The notes under the pieces: generated by a model
What the model was told of the DNA's origin: nothing
Databases searched by the model: none
Seen by the model: the letters and a program-made list of their open reading frames with translations, nothing else
Position numbers and translations under genes: made by a program
Origin: Hanleya hanleyi
Taxonomy: Eukaryota > Mollusca > Polyplacophora > Lepidopleurida > Hanleyidae
Assembly: GCA_036873755.1 (NCBI GenBank)
Contig: JAVTVY010039311.1
Span: 62,001 to 126,000 of the forward strand
Length of the DNA: 64,000 bases
Direction: 5' to 3'
Shown: positions 20,001 through 26,541 of the stretch, in pieces
How the letters are laid out: each line of letters starts with the position of its first letter
How positions within the stretch are numbered: position 1 is the first letter of the stretch

Positions 20001-22620
20001 AGTGAAGTCATCTTTTCGGAAGCCATTTTCGTCTATTGTCTGTTGTTTGGACCGATTTTCCGAATTTTTTATTTTAAATATTTTCTCTCAAATAAGTTTT
20101 GGCAAAATCAATTACTTTTATGACCTTTCAGGCAAGACAAATGCGGAAAAAGGCCAGGAAATACCGAAAAAAACTACCTTTCTGAGTTTAGCTCGAGCCC
20201 GCCATTTTGAATTTTCTGTTTTTTTCCTAGGACTATGCAAATAGTCTCAAAATCGCGCTAATAGATTCGCGGAAAAGATAGAATGTTTTAGCTCTCTTGT
20301 TTTCCTCGCTCTACAGCTGCGGTGAAAAACTTGATGCACCCCAGATCACATAGGGTTAGTTAGTAATTTGAAAATATACAAGCGCATGCATGGATATTAC
20401 CCCATTAACCTGATGTATTGATTGTTATCCAACTTATGGGGATGCACCACTGTTCTGTGTAGATGTTTCCACTCAAACAAACTCCTGTTGTCTTGTTGCA
20501 TATTTCCGTTACATCCACGCATTTGCATTTTCTACCACAGGAATACCCAAAACAGCCGTCGTCGCACTCTGGAAAAATATCAGCATATAAACATTTGACG
20601 CCATTATTAAATGGTAGTATTGTTATTCCCAACCGAACTTCCAAAACGATTTTGTCAGTTTGTAAATGTGTAAATGTCTGAGAAATATTGGGTATCGTCA
20701 TCAGCCTCATTCCGCAGAAGATATGACACATGTAGCAAAAAACATGTCAGATCTGGTGAAGTGCAAAACGGAATTAATATTTAATGGAATAAATATTTCC
20801 CTTTTTTTAAAGAATTTATAATTTTTCATCATTGTCTTCCCTAGAAATGTTGAAAACAATGGCAAGGTTTGTTTTTATGAGAGGAAATTACATTGTAATA
20901 TGATTTTTTTTTGCTTGTGGAATGGATCATCGGAATTCAGATGATAAACGCAACTCCAATGTTGGGAGGGTTGGATTGTTGGATGTCCACTGAGGGATTT
21001 CCCAGGAGCGTTCTTTTTCTACCGATTTTTTTTAATTATTTATTTACGCAATTTTCTACGGGAAAACTGCATGAGAAATTAGTAAATAATCAATTGATGT
21101 GAAATAATATAAATTTACCCAGTTTTATCTGCAGAAATGCAAATATTTGTGAAGAAGAACGAAGAAAACATCACTTTTCTAATATCTCAAGATGGCCGCC
21201 GTTTTGAATTTACTCATGATTCTCTGCTCGCTTTATGCAAGAAAGCTAAAAATGATTCCAATATGATAAGCTATAATGTCACGGAATCCGCCACACCCCT
21301 CTCCATGCCAAATAAAATTGAAGCCAGATTACCGGTGACCATCGTCGTCCAAGAGCGTGAATAATAATGGAGTCTCATAGAAGGAATAGTGCATCACGGG
21401 ATACCTTTCAGTTTAAAGAACTTGATTGGCCAATTCAAATTTTCAAAAGAAATCCAGAATTTTCATTGGCCTGTGGAGAAAAAAAGGAAGAAAATCCAGC
21501 CAATCCTAGAGTTTCCGTAAAGCGGCTAGCATTCAAATGAAATGCAGATATTAAATAGAAAATTGCAACAATGGTCATCAGCTGATCTTATTTTTATCAG
21601 AATGAATGAATTTTATATCAAAGAAAACCATAACTCACCTTCCTTACAGTGCGGACGTTTGTAGCCATAGGCGCAACCAGAATCACACCAGCCCGACTGT
21701 TTGTTACAAATTTCGGACACACTGTAACAGTTACATCTCCCCGAACAATTTCGGCCATAGTAATAGTCATCACATTCTGTCGCGATGTGCGGAAAAAAAG
21801 AAGTAATTCTTTGTAGGAAAATATGTCATATTTGAGATGCAAGTCAGAGCAAGTCTTAGCCGGGTAAAAGGAAGGAGCCGGACATTTTTTCCTGCCTGCA
21901 CAAGGAAATGAAGGGCACCATAATTAAATTTATTGATTGGCGAGTTCGTATTCTAATGTTACCATACTGTTTGATTGTATAGGAAGCTTGCGAGTTATCG
22001 CCCTTACGTCACACTCTCCAATGAGTGTACCACTTGTGCATGGATTCATCCATGCGCCAGAACTCTGTCTCATTTTAAAGCATGCGTACCCAAATTTATC
22101 ACCAAAATCCAAAGCGGTAAACTCAAAGATAATCGCAAGCGAGTTTCTTACTAGAGGGAAGCGATGAACTGTTTTTAATGATGCGAATAAGACGCCATCA
22201 AAATATCACGATATTCATATTTCCAGAGTATCGTCATTAGTAATAACTTGTATTTTCTGAGAATGAGGCACAAGCCACGAACCGTAGTTTGGCATATCTT
22301 AAAAAGCCTTGATCATAATTTGCTCCGAGTGCAATGTAACTGTGTCGAATCATTTGATGCAGTAGTATTTTCTGACGTTGACTGAAATTGTCAGAACTTT
22401 CAGAATCTATCCAAATGGTGTTTGATAGGTACATGCGTTTACTACTCACGAAGGGTAAGATGACTTGTCATGGTTTCCGTTCGTAATCGATTCTCCTATC
22501 GCATAGGCCACCTGATAGTGAATTTTTATTTCCATGAATATAAGTTATGTAACATTGTTGTCCATCTGGACTATTTCCTTCAAATCCAGTGAAAGTGAAC
22601 ATTATGGCATCCGAAGAACT
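1934..22620 (-). CDS. Receptor-type tyrosine-protein phosphatase with EGF ectodomain (partial)
   Basis: Gene-level entry; exons are listed separately. The product is a single-pass membrane receptor that removes phosphate from phosphotyrosine in the cytoplasm. From the N-terminus the visible parts are two candidate ectodomain exons, two 8-Cys EGF modules of the MEGF type, a hydrophobic helix (GILAGLFVPLALLLVLLLCL), a charged juxtamembrane piece, and catalytic domain D1 with RYKGIVPY, YIATQG, the WPDHDVP loop, and the P loop HC|SAGVGRSG (Cys and Arg present, so probably active). Codon phases agree at every junction from the EGF1 exon (21639-21776) to 1934, except where one D1 exon (expected DHSRV...DYINASYI) is missing between 12720 and 7371. 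The first ectodomain exons, the signal peptide and domain D2 were not identified. EGF-bearing receptor phosphatases are expanded in molluscs. Introns are full of transposons. Confidence 0.88.
2104..2230 (-). repeat. SINE-like family A, second copy
   Basis: Same block order as the copy at 1077: AGTGAGTAGGATTTAACGTC, CATATTACGACGGTG, ACGAGTGTCCACAGTTCCTG, CTGATCAGCCCAGCC. It lies in the phosphatase intron just upstream of the 1934-2086 exon. Confidence 0.7.
2391..2920 (+). repeat. Minisatellite, about 34-bp unit
   Basis: Tandem units of the form TATGTTGGGATACGACAATG plus GTATCATTTGCGGA. The eastern part (2655-2920) is nearly uniform; the western part has drifted (TTTGTGAATATGTTGGGATAAGAC). Because 34 is not a multiple of three, all three frames give similar repeating peptides; none is a gene. 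It lies in an intron of the phosphatase. Confidence 0.9.
2966..3101 (-). CDS. RPTP exon: P loop and Q-loop
   Basis: Acceptor TTAATATTTCAG, donor GTAAGT. The first base completes the Ser codon of HCS; then AGVGRSGTFIALD, ending RRQRTQMVQTP. It gives the CX5R active-site loop (Cys is in the previous exon, Arg here) and the Q-loop Gln. The length, 1 + 45 codons, joins in phase to both neighbours. Confidence 0.95.
3102..4414. other. Phosphatase intron region, little recognisable
   Basis: No exon. A short segment near 4285-4330 (CAGTCACGCTTTGGTTGTGA) resembles the 3' region of the Penelope-like family seen at 31.7 kb and 53.9 kb and may be a decayed fragment. Confidence 0.4.
4415..4724. mobile_element. 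Foldback MITE built from CACTCAAGTTGAGTG palindromes
   Basis: About 310 bp bounded by TACTCTCTAA and TTAGAGAGTA. The interior is a chain of ACTCAAGTTGAGT-type palindromes in which several words recur in inverted order (CACTCAACTTGAGTG, GGGATCAA, TTCCACTCT). A TA dinucleotide at both outer ends fits a Tc1/mariner-type TA target-site duplication. A second copy lies at 55799-56099. No coding capacity. Confidence 0.8.
4900..5048 (-). CDS. RPTP exon: WPD loop to active-site Cys
   Basis: Acceptor ATCATTACAG, 49 codons plus AG, donor GTCAGAG. It reads NEYVREVKHFHFRDWPDHDV, then a helix, and ends GPMIVHC + AG, the first two bases of the Ser after the catalytic Cys. Asp of the WPD loop (general acid) is present. 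Confidence 0.95.
5551..5670 (-). CDS. RPTP exon: D1 beta-sheet region (QYWPEYGT)
   Basis: Acceptor GACCCTGTAG, 40 codons, donor GTGAGT; phase 0 on both sides. It contains KKVEQYWPEYGTISYGDVSV, typical of D1 (K.xQYWP...YG), and ends RTLKIQM. It joins directly to NEYVREVKHF of the next exon. Confidence 0.95.
5940..6037 (-). CDS. RPTP exon: FWRMVWQERS region
   Basis: Acceptor ATATTACAG, donor GTAAGT, 98 bp. The first two bases complete Gly of YIATQG, then PTESFLSDFWRMVWQERSGK, then IVMLSNIYESGA. The sequence DFWRM(V/I)WQ and IVML.N is diagnostic of classical tyrosine phosphatases. Confidence 0.95.
6682..6786 (+). CDS. Candidate terminal exon on the + strand with Tyr motifs
   Basis: A good acceptor (ATATATTTTTCAG) opens a 34-codon frame ending in a stop at 6784-6786. 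The frame holds KKYEEPVIYQ, CSPPDEDRTVYDKV and SDIAPE. TVYDKV fits the TxYxx(V/I) switch motif of signalling receptor tails. No matching upstream exon was established, and it would be antisense to the phosphatase intron. It could equally be chance. Confidence 0.22.
   Translation, partial: KKYEEPVIYQISRVCSPPDEDRTVYDKVSDIAPE
6787..8209. other. Intron sequence with CAA/CAG-rich tract
   Basis: Apart from the microexon at 7350-7371 no exon was seen. A CAACAACAAC/CAGCAGCAA-rich tract lies at about 6966-7040. The rest is AT-rich and featureless. Confidence 0.5.
7350..7371 (-). CDS. RPTP microexon encoding GDYIATQ
   Basis: Only 22 bp: acceptor GGTTATTACAG, then GDYIATQ plus one base, donor GTAAGT. 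The last base pairs with the two-base start of the 5940-6037 exon to give Gly of the invariant YIATQGP. The phase fit and motif make it convincing despite its size. The exon before it was not found. Confidence 0.85.
8210..8512 (+). repeat. 20-bp satellite, first block
   Basis: Tandem ATATATGCTCACTTACATTG units (20 bp) with point drift. The array stops exactly at an inserted transposon (8513-10268), resumes at 10272, stops at a second insertion (10673), and has a short remnant after 11850. The three blocks are one original array. Confidence 0.9.
8513..10268. mobile_element. Non-autonomous DNA transposon, PIF/Harbinger-like
   Basis: It begins GGGGTCACGTCCAATCGATC and ends with the inverted form (ATTGGACGTGACCCC). 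About 34 bp of the terminal repeats match, including TTTCTCGAT. A TAA flanks both ends (8510-8512 and 10269-10271), the TWA-type 3-bp duplication of PIF/Harbinger elements. Subterminal CTCGA and CCCGGT motifs recur. The 1756-bp interior has no convincing transposase, so it is probably mobilised in trans. It sits inside the 20-bp satellite. Confidence 0.75.
10272..10672 (+). repeat. 20-bp satellite, second block
   Basis: Continuation of the ATATATGCTCACTTACATTG array after the first inserted transposon; it ends at the terminal repeat of a second one. Confidence 0.9.
10673..11850. mobile_element. DNA transposon with about 150-bp inverted repeats
   Basis: The left end TAGACCTGGTAGATCTCTCC and the right end (inverted TAGACCTAGTAGATCTCTCC) match. 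The similarity continues inward for about 150 bp through blocks such as ATCGACCAGAAA, GCGCACAAT, CCTCAGCTGACGA and ACATACCTTAAATA. Satellite flanks it on both sides. A TA duplication is possible (the outermost TA). The interior contains a further repeat of the CCTACGAAGTAGG family (about 11072-11520). No transposase was seen. Confidence 0.7.
11072..11520 (-). repeat. CCTACGAAGTAGG-family repeat nested in a transposon
   Basis: It starts with GTGACTTAGGTGACAGGCCC followed by CTACGAAGTAGG and ends with CAAATGAGAGCCTACTTCGT. Middle words (GGTTCTCTTTATTTTGCCG, AAAGGATTCGGATGGACTGA) are shared with the copies at 37985-38290 and 45117-45400. It holds many AGGTCA half-sites. Confidence 0.65.
11851..11912 (+). 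repeat. 20-bp satellite, third remnant
   Basis: Two to three decayed CTCACTTA.ATTGATATATG units directly after the second nested transposon. Confidence 0.7.
11913..12719. other. Intron, nothing recognised
   Basis: I searched this and the 7372-8209 stretch for the missing D1 exon (DHSRV...DYINA) and did not find it. Confidence 0.5.
12720..12807 (-). CDS. RPTP exon: D1 N-terminal RYKGIVPY
   Basis: Acceptor AATGGATCTAG, 29 codons plus one base, donor GTAAGT. It reads MFPEGLVAKHADSQKPDNRK, then RSRYKGIVP plus T, the first base of the Tyr codon. The motif (N+)RY.(N/G)I.PY(D.SRV) is the conserved start of tyrosine phosphatase domains. Joins in phase to EINAEFR of the preceding exon. Confidence 0.93.
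12808..13324. other. Intron with a small Penelope-like 3' fragment
   Basis: About 13150-13215 (CATTCAATATTCCGCCGTCG, then TCCATAAAATAATTTCCACG) matches the 3' end of the Penelope-like family in antisense orientation. Nothing else. Confidence 0.5.
13325..14770. repeat. Tandem array, 157-bp unit, about 8.5 copies
   Basis: A GTCCGTCGTCCGTC-rich leader (13360-13405) is followed by repeats of 157 bp. Each holds TTTCTCAGGAACTACTTCAT, CTCAAATTTGGTACACAG, TAGTTGTGCAAGATACC and CCAATATGGCCGCC facing GCCATCTTGGAT. The first three units are almost identical; the last ones diverge. Each unit gives a 77-codon open frame, an artefact of repetition. It lies in the intron between the 12.7- and 17.1-kb exons. 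Confidence 0.92.
14798..15048. mobile_element. MITE with inverted repeats
   Basis: GTTGTGACATTGCATCACA at the left faces TGTGATGCAACGTCACAAC at the right. Further in, CGGATCAAACGGTGGGGCA faces TGCCCCACCGTTTCGTCTG. About 250 bp, no coding capacity. Confidence 0.65.
15049..17118. other. Intron, AT-rich, nothing recognised
   Basis: No exon, repeat array or inverted repeat was recognised. Short open frames here have no splice context or family motif. Confidence 0.5.
17119..17282 (-). CDS. RPTP exon: juxtamembrane to D1 start
   Basis: Acceptor TATATTACAG, 2 bases plus 54 codons, donor GTGAGA. It reads YRATVEERISEMVDGEAAHI, VALRLRDTSVDVDDLLEYVQ and EKLKDEEEINAEFR. The part DLLEYVQEK...EEEINAEF corresponds to the helix that precedes the phosphatase core in receptor phosphatases. 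The first codon is GTA, shared with the previous exon. Confidence 0.9.
17664..17700 (+). ncRNA. Hammerhead-ribozyme-like motif (probably degenerate)
   Basis: CTGAGGA (17666-17672), a 6-bp stem GTAGGC/GTCTAC with loop TTAT, then GAAA (17690-17693) and a short GC/GT stem. This is the order CUGANGA, helix II, GAAA, helix III of hammerhead ribozymes, which Penelope-like retroelements are known to carry. One extra A precedes helix II and the cleavage triplet after helix III is not a clean NUH, so activity is doubtful. The following AAATAAACTAGTTAGTCTCA resembles retroelement 3' tails. Confidence 0.4.
17885..18520 (-). mobile_element. Penelope-like retroelement, 3' fragment
   Basis: In the minus sense it holds decayed C-terminal reverse-transcriptase-ORF sequence and 3' region that match the copies at 31.4-32.1 kb and 53.5-54.2 kb word for word in many places (TATGTATACGCCGTATGCAG, CGTATTTTGCTATCAGC, AGTCACGCTTTGATTGTGAC, and the terminal CGTCTAGATCGTCATTCAAT). 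It is truncated at its 5' side and frameshifted. Confidence 0.7.
18763..18824 (-). CDS. RPTP exon: cytoplasmic juxtamembrane
   Basis: Acceptor TTTATTTACAG, donor GTAGGT, 62 bp (1 + 20 codons + 1). It reads RQMRKPEIENTESPLTQTEA after the Arg split with the transmembrane exon. Basic residues follow the membrane helix directly, as the positive-inside rule predicts. Confidence 0.88.
19145..19235 (-). CDS. RPTP exon: transmembrane helix
   Basis: Acceptor ACTCAGCAG, donor GTAAGT. After a short SS-rich stalk (GRDSSDGMYW) comes GILAGLFVPLALLLVLLLCL, about 20 hydrophobic residues, then Arg. It is flanked by EGF exons upstream and the basic juxtamembrane exon downstream, so the topology is a type I receptor. 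Confidence 0.9.
19236..20409. other. Intron with G-run, GGAGGGA repeat and ATGGCCGCC palindrome
   Basis: About 19 consecutive G lie at 19583-19601 and GGAGGGA repeats at 19862-19890. CAAGATGGCCGCCATCTTG (19975-19993) is a near-palindrome of the motif seen in the 606-962 array. A 133-codon frame at 19843-20244 lies across these and has no family features. Confidence 0.6.
20410..20568 (-). CDS. RPTP exon: EGF module 2 and membrane-proximal stalk
   Basis: Acceptor TATTTTTCCAG, 159 bp, donor GTTAAT (non-optimal but the only one in phase). It reads ECDDGCFGYSCGRKCKCVDV, TEICNKTTGVC and LSGNIYTEQWC: eight Cys spaced as in MEGF/laminin-type EGF modules. It then gives IPISWITINTS and joins to Gly-Arg of the transmembrane exon. 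Confidence 0.88.
20569..21638. other. Intron, nothing certain
   Basis: No further exon. CAAGATGGCCGCCG at 21189 is another copy of the ATGGCCGCC motif. Confidence 0.5.
21639..21776 (-). CDS. RPTP exon: EGF module 1
   Basis: Acceptor CGCGACAG, 138 bp (2 + 45 codons + 1), donor GTGAGT. ECDDYYYGRNCSGRCNCYSV, SEICNKQSGWCDSGC, AYGYKRPHCKE: eight Cys and the G.NC..RC.C pattern of MEGF10-like EGF repeats. Phase 1 at both ends, the usual symmetric arrangement of EGF exons. Confidence 0.92.
22008..22150 (-). CDS. Candidate RPTP ectodomain exon (domain unrecognised)
   Basis: Open minus frame from a possible acceptor (CTTCCCTCTAG) to donor GTAAGG. It reads SLAIIFEFTALDFGDKFGYA, CFKMRQSSGAWMNPC and TSGTLIGECD. 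The last codon ends in phase 0, whereas the EGF1 exon needs phase 1, so an exon between them is missing or one boundary is wrong. It shares a pattern ((A)I.F.FT...C...SG...CD) with 22486-22620. I do not recognise the domain. Confidence 0.45.
22486..22620 (-). CDS. Second candidate ectodomain exon
   Basis: Open minus frame: SSSDAIMFTFTGFEGNSPDG, QQCYITYIHGNKNSLSGGLC, DRRIDYERKP, then a stop. A donor at CTATCAG|GTGGCC would cut it after NSLS. Its resemblance to the exon at 22008-22150 suggests tandem copies of one extracellular fold. Boundaries are uncertain. Confidence 0.38.
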
Positions 22621-23690
22621 ATCCTATCTAATCCAAAAATATAAAGTCTGTAACATTTGATAAATGAAAAGAAACCAGGCTATGAAAGGTTATTAGCGAA
22701 TAACACATGGATATGGTCAATGGAATATCAAGTATCTTCATAAACATGCAAGGTGAACGGTATCGCCTAAAGAACTCAACAAAGGATCATGGCTTCTGAC
22801 ATAAACATATCAGTGATTAGTTTTCTTAAACGCTGACGTTATTACTCAACAAACCTTCAGCGTCCAGGTACGGGTGAAGTGTATAAAAGGCCATAACCGG
22901 AGAGCCCATGCGGTGCCATAATCACTGTGTAAATATTTTTTCTAATTCACGCAGTTAACTTCCTGAGGAAAAGAACATGTCACGTTTACTCGAAAAACTA
23001 GAGGCCACGGCCACACTTGATCCCATCGGCCTAGTGTGAACTTGCCGTCCCTTTCACATGAGCAATATAAATCCACGGTATAGACAGATGAAGTGCATTC
23101 ACTAAGGGGAAACATAAGTAGTTGGGGGAAAAACAGTCATGTTTATTTGTATGGAAAGTTGGCTAGAGACAACTAGATATAAAAGGGGCGGGCACCCACC
23201 AACCACCTGCTCTGATAAGAGGAGCATTAAAGTGGCTCTCAATTATGTGTAAGGAAATGTCCACATGTATTGTTGGTTAATGTAAAATGTTAAAGGCATA
23301 GTACGATAGGCCCAGGTGTATTATACAGATGATGGAATTGTTGCAAACCTTGATATTGGGTGCATGGATGTGATACTGAGGTAGAGAGATACTCTGGATT
23401 GTTGGAACTTGTGCATTTACTTGCATATGTCAAGGGGAGGTAATCACCTCCCAGCATAAGATATTAAAACAATTACATTCAATATTAAAACAGAATGATC
23501 GATTTGAGGACAGGGACCGGCAGAGAATACCCCAGCTAGAAATTTAGAAAAATTCCCAATTTCCGACTTCCTAAATCTTGTGAGTGGGGGGGGGGGAGGG
23601 GGATGTTAGTCAAACATTGGTGTTCAGATCAAACATTGGTGTTCAGATCAAACTATCTTCTTGTAAGACTGAATTGTTCGTGGGGCTTTT
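22621..23690. other. No gene seen; two TATA-like boxes on the + strand
   Basis: GTATAAAAGG near 22879 and ATATAAAAGGGGCGGG near 23178 look like TATA boxes, the second with a GC box, but no open frame follows. A long G-rich run lies at about 23585-23602. Confidence 0.4.
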
Positions 23691-24603
23691 GTCCGGGCAC
23701 CCTTTTACACAGACCCCAAAATCGTCACAAATGTACCCAATTTCAATAGGCTTGTGATTTACCACACCATATGCTATCAAATTTGAAGTGTGTAGCTGCA
23801 ATGGTTCTGCTTCTAAAGCATTAACCTCATTCTGTGGATATTTTCCATTTATATATATGTTGCCATGGAAACAGCAAAAACACCCAAATTTACCTTGTGC
23901 TTCACCACCCAACATTGCTGTATACCAAATTTGAAGTCTCTAGCTGCAACGGTTCGGCTTTTAGAACGTTCACGTCGACATGTGGATATTTTTCGTTATG
24001 TTGCCATGAAAACCACAAACATCAACAAAATGTCCCCAATTTCAATAGGCTTGTGCTTTACCATGCAACAATGCTGTATACAAAATTTGAAGTCTCCAAC
24101 TGCAACGATTCGGCTTTTAGAGCATTCACGTCGTAATGAGAATATTTTTCGTTATGTTGCCATGGAAACCATAAAAACCACCAAACTGCCCCCAATTTCA
24201 ATAGGCTTGTGCTTTACCATGCATCAATGCTGTATACCAAATTTGAAGTCTCCAGCTGCAACGGTTCGGCTTTTAGAACGTTCACGTCGTCATGTGGATA
24301 TTTTTCGTTATGTTGCCGTGGAAACTACAAAACTCAACAAAATGTCCCCAATTTCAATAGGCTTGTGCTTTACCATGCAACAATGCTGTATACCAAATTA
24401 GAAGTCTCCAGCTGCAACGGTTCGGCTTTTAGAGCATTCACCTCGTAATGTCGATATTTTTCGGTATGTTGCCATGGAAACCACAAAAACAACCAAAATG
24501 TCCCCAATTTCAATCGGCTTGTGCTTTATCACCCAACAATGCAGTATACCAAATTTGAAGACTCTAGCTGGAACGGTTCACCTTTTAGAGCGGTCACGTC
24601 GTT
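23691..24603. repeat. Tandem array, 156-bp unit, about 6 copies
   Basis: Units carry AATTTCAATAGGCTTGTGCT, CTGTATACCAAATTTGAAGT, GCAACGGTTCGGCTTTTAGA, TGTGGATATTTTTCG and TGTTGCCATGGAAACCAC. Successive GGCTTGTGCTT words are 156-157 bp apart. The array yields a 178-codon frame that is merely repeat. It is followed by (CCAG)n at 24606-24629 and a poly(A) of about 22 with (CA)n, as if it were the 3' end of a retroposed unit. Confidence 0.9.
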
Positions 24604-24712
24604 CATCCAGCCAGCCAGCCAGCCAGCCGGACAACGTGACGACATGATCCCATCCGGCATATATGCCGATGGAATAAAAAAAAAAAAAAAAAAAAAGCAC
24701 ACACACACACTA
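24604..24712 (+). repeat. (CCAG)n, poly(A) and (CA)n tail
   Basis: CCAGCCAGCCAGCCAGCC, a 60-bp spacer with GGCATATATGCCGATGGAAT, then about 22 A and CACACACACAC. It fits an A-tail of a retroposed transcript adjoining the 156-bp array. Confidence 0.7.
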
Positions 24713-25233
24713 TTATGAATTCCTTTTTTGTCTTTCAATCAAAACGTTGTCTCCGAAATAAAAAATTTCCGGAAACCTTGATAAGCTTCATACGCCAACT
24801 AACTGTGGAGGGCGCATTCTTCATAAACAGATAGATGGTTAATCAAAAAGTACCTTCAGGCCTATTTTCTCGGCATTAATTCAACCGTACCCGGGGGTTT
24901 TTCTGGGACCTACCCTGGTCTTGGGGGGGAGGGAGGGGGAGGCATTTCCCACAATATATCTTGGGATCAATAACTAACAGAAAAAGTAACAAAATCCAAG
25001 ATGGCCGCTATGAGGACGCCACAATGACGGCATATTCTAAAAAAGATTTTTTTTGGTTGATTTTTCAGTCAGATTTTTCGAATTAGATACTTCTACAAAC
25101 ATGAATAATAAATTAGGAAATAATTATCTTATGTGATCGGCTGCGTTGGCTGCGTAATGCAGCTCGACATTCCGAGCCGGTAAATTGGTGCCTGTAAAAA
25201 CCCCTTCATATCCCGCTGAAAGTGATCGGTTAT
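24713..25233. other. No gene seen
   Basis: G-rich tract near 24925-24945; CCAAGATGGCCGCT at 25000. Nothing else recognised. Confidence 0.5.
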
Positions 25234-25432
25234 TATCCTACACTGCGTGAAATGGTCAAGTTTCCAATTCCGGAAACTCGACGGAAACCTATTGGAACTG
25301 TGTCGATATAGTTTCCAATACCGGAAACCCGCCGGAATCTCATTGGAAACTATGTCGCTACAGTTTCCAATATATAGGTTTCTGGCAGGTTTCCGGAATT
25401 GGAAACTTGACCATTTCACGCGTGCTAGGATC
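25234..25432. mobile_element. Short hairpin MITE (perfect 31-bp ends)
   Basis: GTGAAATGGTCAAGTTTCCA continues to ATTCCGGAAAC at the left; the exact inverted copy ends near 25420. Similarity extends outward through ATCCTA. The interior (GTTTCCAATACCGGAAAC, TATTGGAA, TGTCG.TA) also pairs, so the whole 200 bp is one imperfect palindrome. No coding capacity. Confidence 0.8.
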
Positions 25433-25879
25433 AGCTCTCGTCGGGTAGCACGCTTCGCAGCGAATGGACAGAGTGAATGGTAGTTAAGAGGATGTGACGT
25501 GGAAGCCAGATATGCAGTTTTAATCTTCGCGATACACATCTTCCAGGTATTGGTTGCAGATCGAATATTACAGATAAGGCACCCATCATATGATATACGG
25601 TCTGCAACGGAGGGTATATTTCTGTAGCGAGTGTAACGAAAGTCGTGTGCGGTTCAGCTGATAATGAAAGAAACTTGTGTTTACGTGAGTAAAATGACGT
25701 GCGGTTGCTCACCAGAATGAGTTCAATGCTGAAACGTTCCTAAAATGTACTATGATAGTGCAGTAGACAGAGAATGCCTTGAAATCCTCGCTGGAATTAG
25801 CTCAGACGATCAGGCAAATGCTAGAAGTCACCATGTTTGGCCAGCTTGCTCCACTCCCTGTTTAGGGAAAACCCACTGA

Positions 25880-25900
25880 TGACGTCACAAGTTTATAAAA
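25880..25900 (+). promoter_or_regulatory. CRE and TATA box before the SGNH-like frame
   Basis: TGACGTCA (25880-25887), a full cAMP-response-element consensus, is followed 7 bp later by TATAAAA (25894-25900). The next ATG frame begins 76 bp downstream, so a start site near 25925-25930 is plausible. Sequence-only inference. Confidence 0.5.
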
Positions 25901-25975
25901 TGCGGTTCAAAGCGGGAGTTACAGATAATCTACAGAGATACAGAGAATCTTATTATATCTTCCAGGAAAGCCACG

Positions 25976-26541
25976 ATGAAAGTTATTATCGCTGCAAGCA
26001 GCTACAATCATAGACTGGATAGCAGTATCATCCAATATTCCATACCGGACGCCCAGCTCGACTTTCGCACTGGCTTAGACATTGTTTTTTTTTTAAATTG
26101 TAGGAGCCAAAGTCCAGACACAAAGAAAATAGAAAAGCTAGAAAATCTTCATTTGGAGACAAAGCCCGACCTGCTCATCCTCCATGTTGGGCAAACGATG
26201 CGAATTCCTTCAGAAGCGCATCTGCCATTTATCACGATATTATCGATCACGTGAATGTACTCAAAACAAAATGGATCTTCATCAGTCAGTTAGTCTTCCA
26301 TCGGTTTCCATCGGCTAACTCGCTTCATATAACACCAACATTCAAAACACAAATTAACGACCTAATAAGAACAAATAATATGGCCACCTTTTGGAGACAC
26401 AAAGGCCTGATCCGACCTCAAAACGAAATTCTATTAAAAGACGGAGTACATCTCAACCATCTAGGCCAGAAATTGTTCTACCAGTCTATGAAGCGGGCCC
26501 TTGGAGTAGCCGTGACCCGTCACCGCCAACGCCCGAAATAA
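25976..26541 (+). pseudogene. SGNH-hydrolase-like frame, frameshifted
   Basis: The first part reads MKVIIAASSYNHRLDSS, then KPDLLILHVG; the reading then shifts near 26240 and continues as VLKTKWIFISQL, ITPTFKTQINDLI and DGVHLNHLGQKLF. LLILHVG and DGVHLN..G correspond to SGNH-esterase block III and the block V Asp/His motif. Asn of the GxND motif is not visible (HVGQTM), and the N-terminal Ser region (AASSY) is weak. Small SGNH domains occur in several retroelements (CR1 ORF1, DIRS-like). A CRE/TATA pair lies just upstream. No reverse transcriptase is adjacent. It could be a retroelement relic or a decayed host gene. Confidence 0.5.

Noticed and set aside
19843..20244. 133-codon plus-strand frame
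   Set aside because: It starts in GGAGGGA repeats, runs over a motif-palindrome and shows no domain, splice site or homologous pattern; it lies in a phosphatase intron.
21840..21930. Possible extra ectodomain exon (Cys-containing minus frame after TTGTGCAG)
   Set aside because: No in-phase donor was found and the frame does not join either neighbour.
23865..24401. 178-codon frame
   Set aside because: It is the translated 156-bp tandem repeat with recurring LCFTMQQCCIPNLKS text, not a gene.
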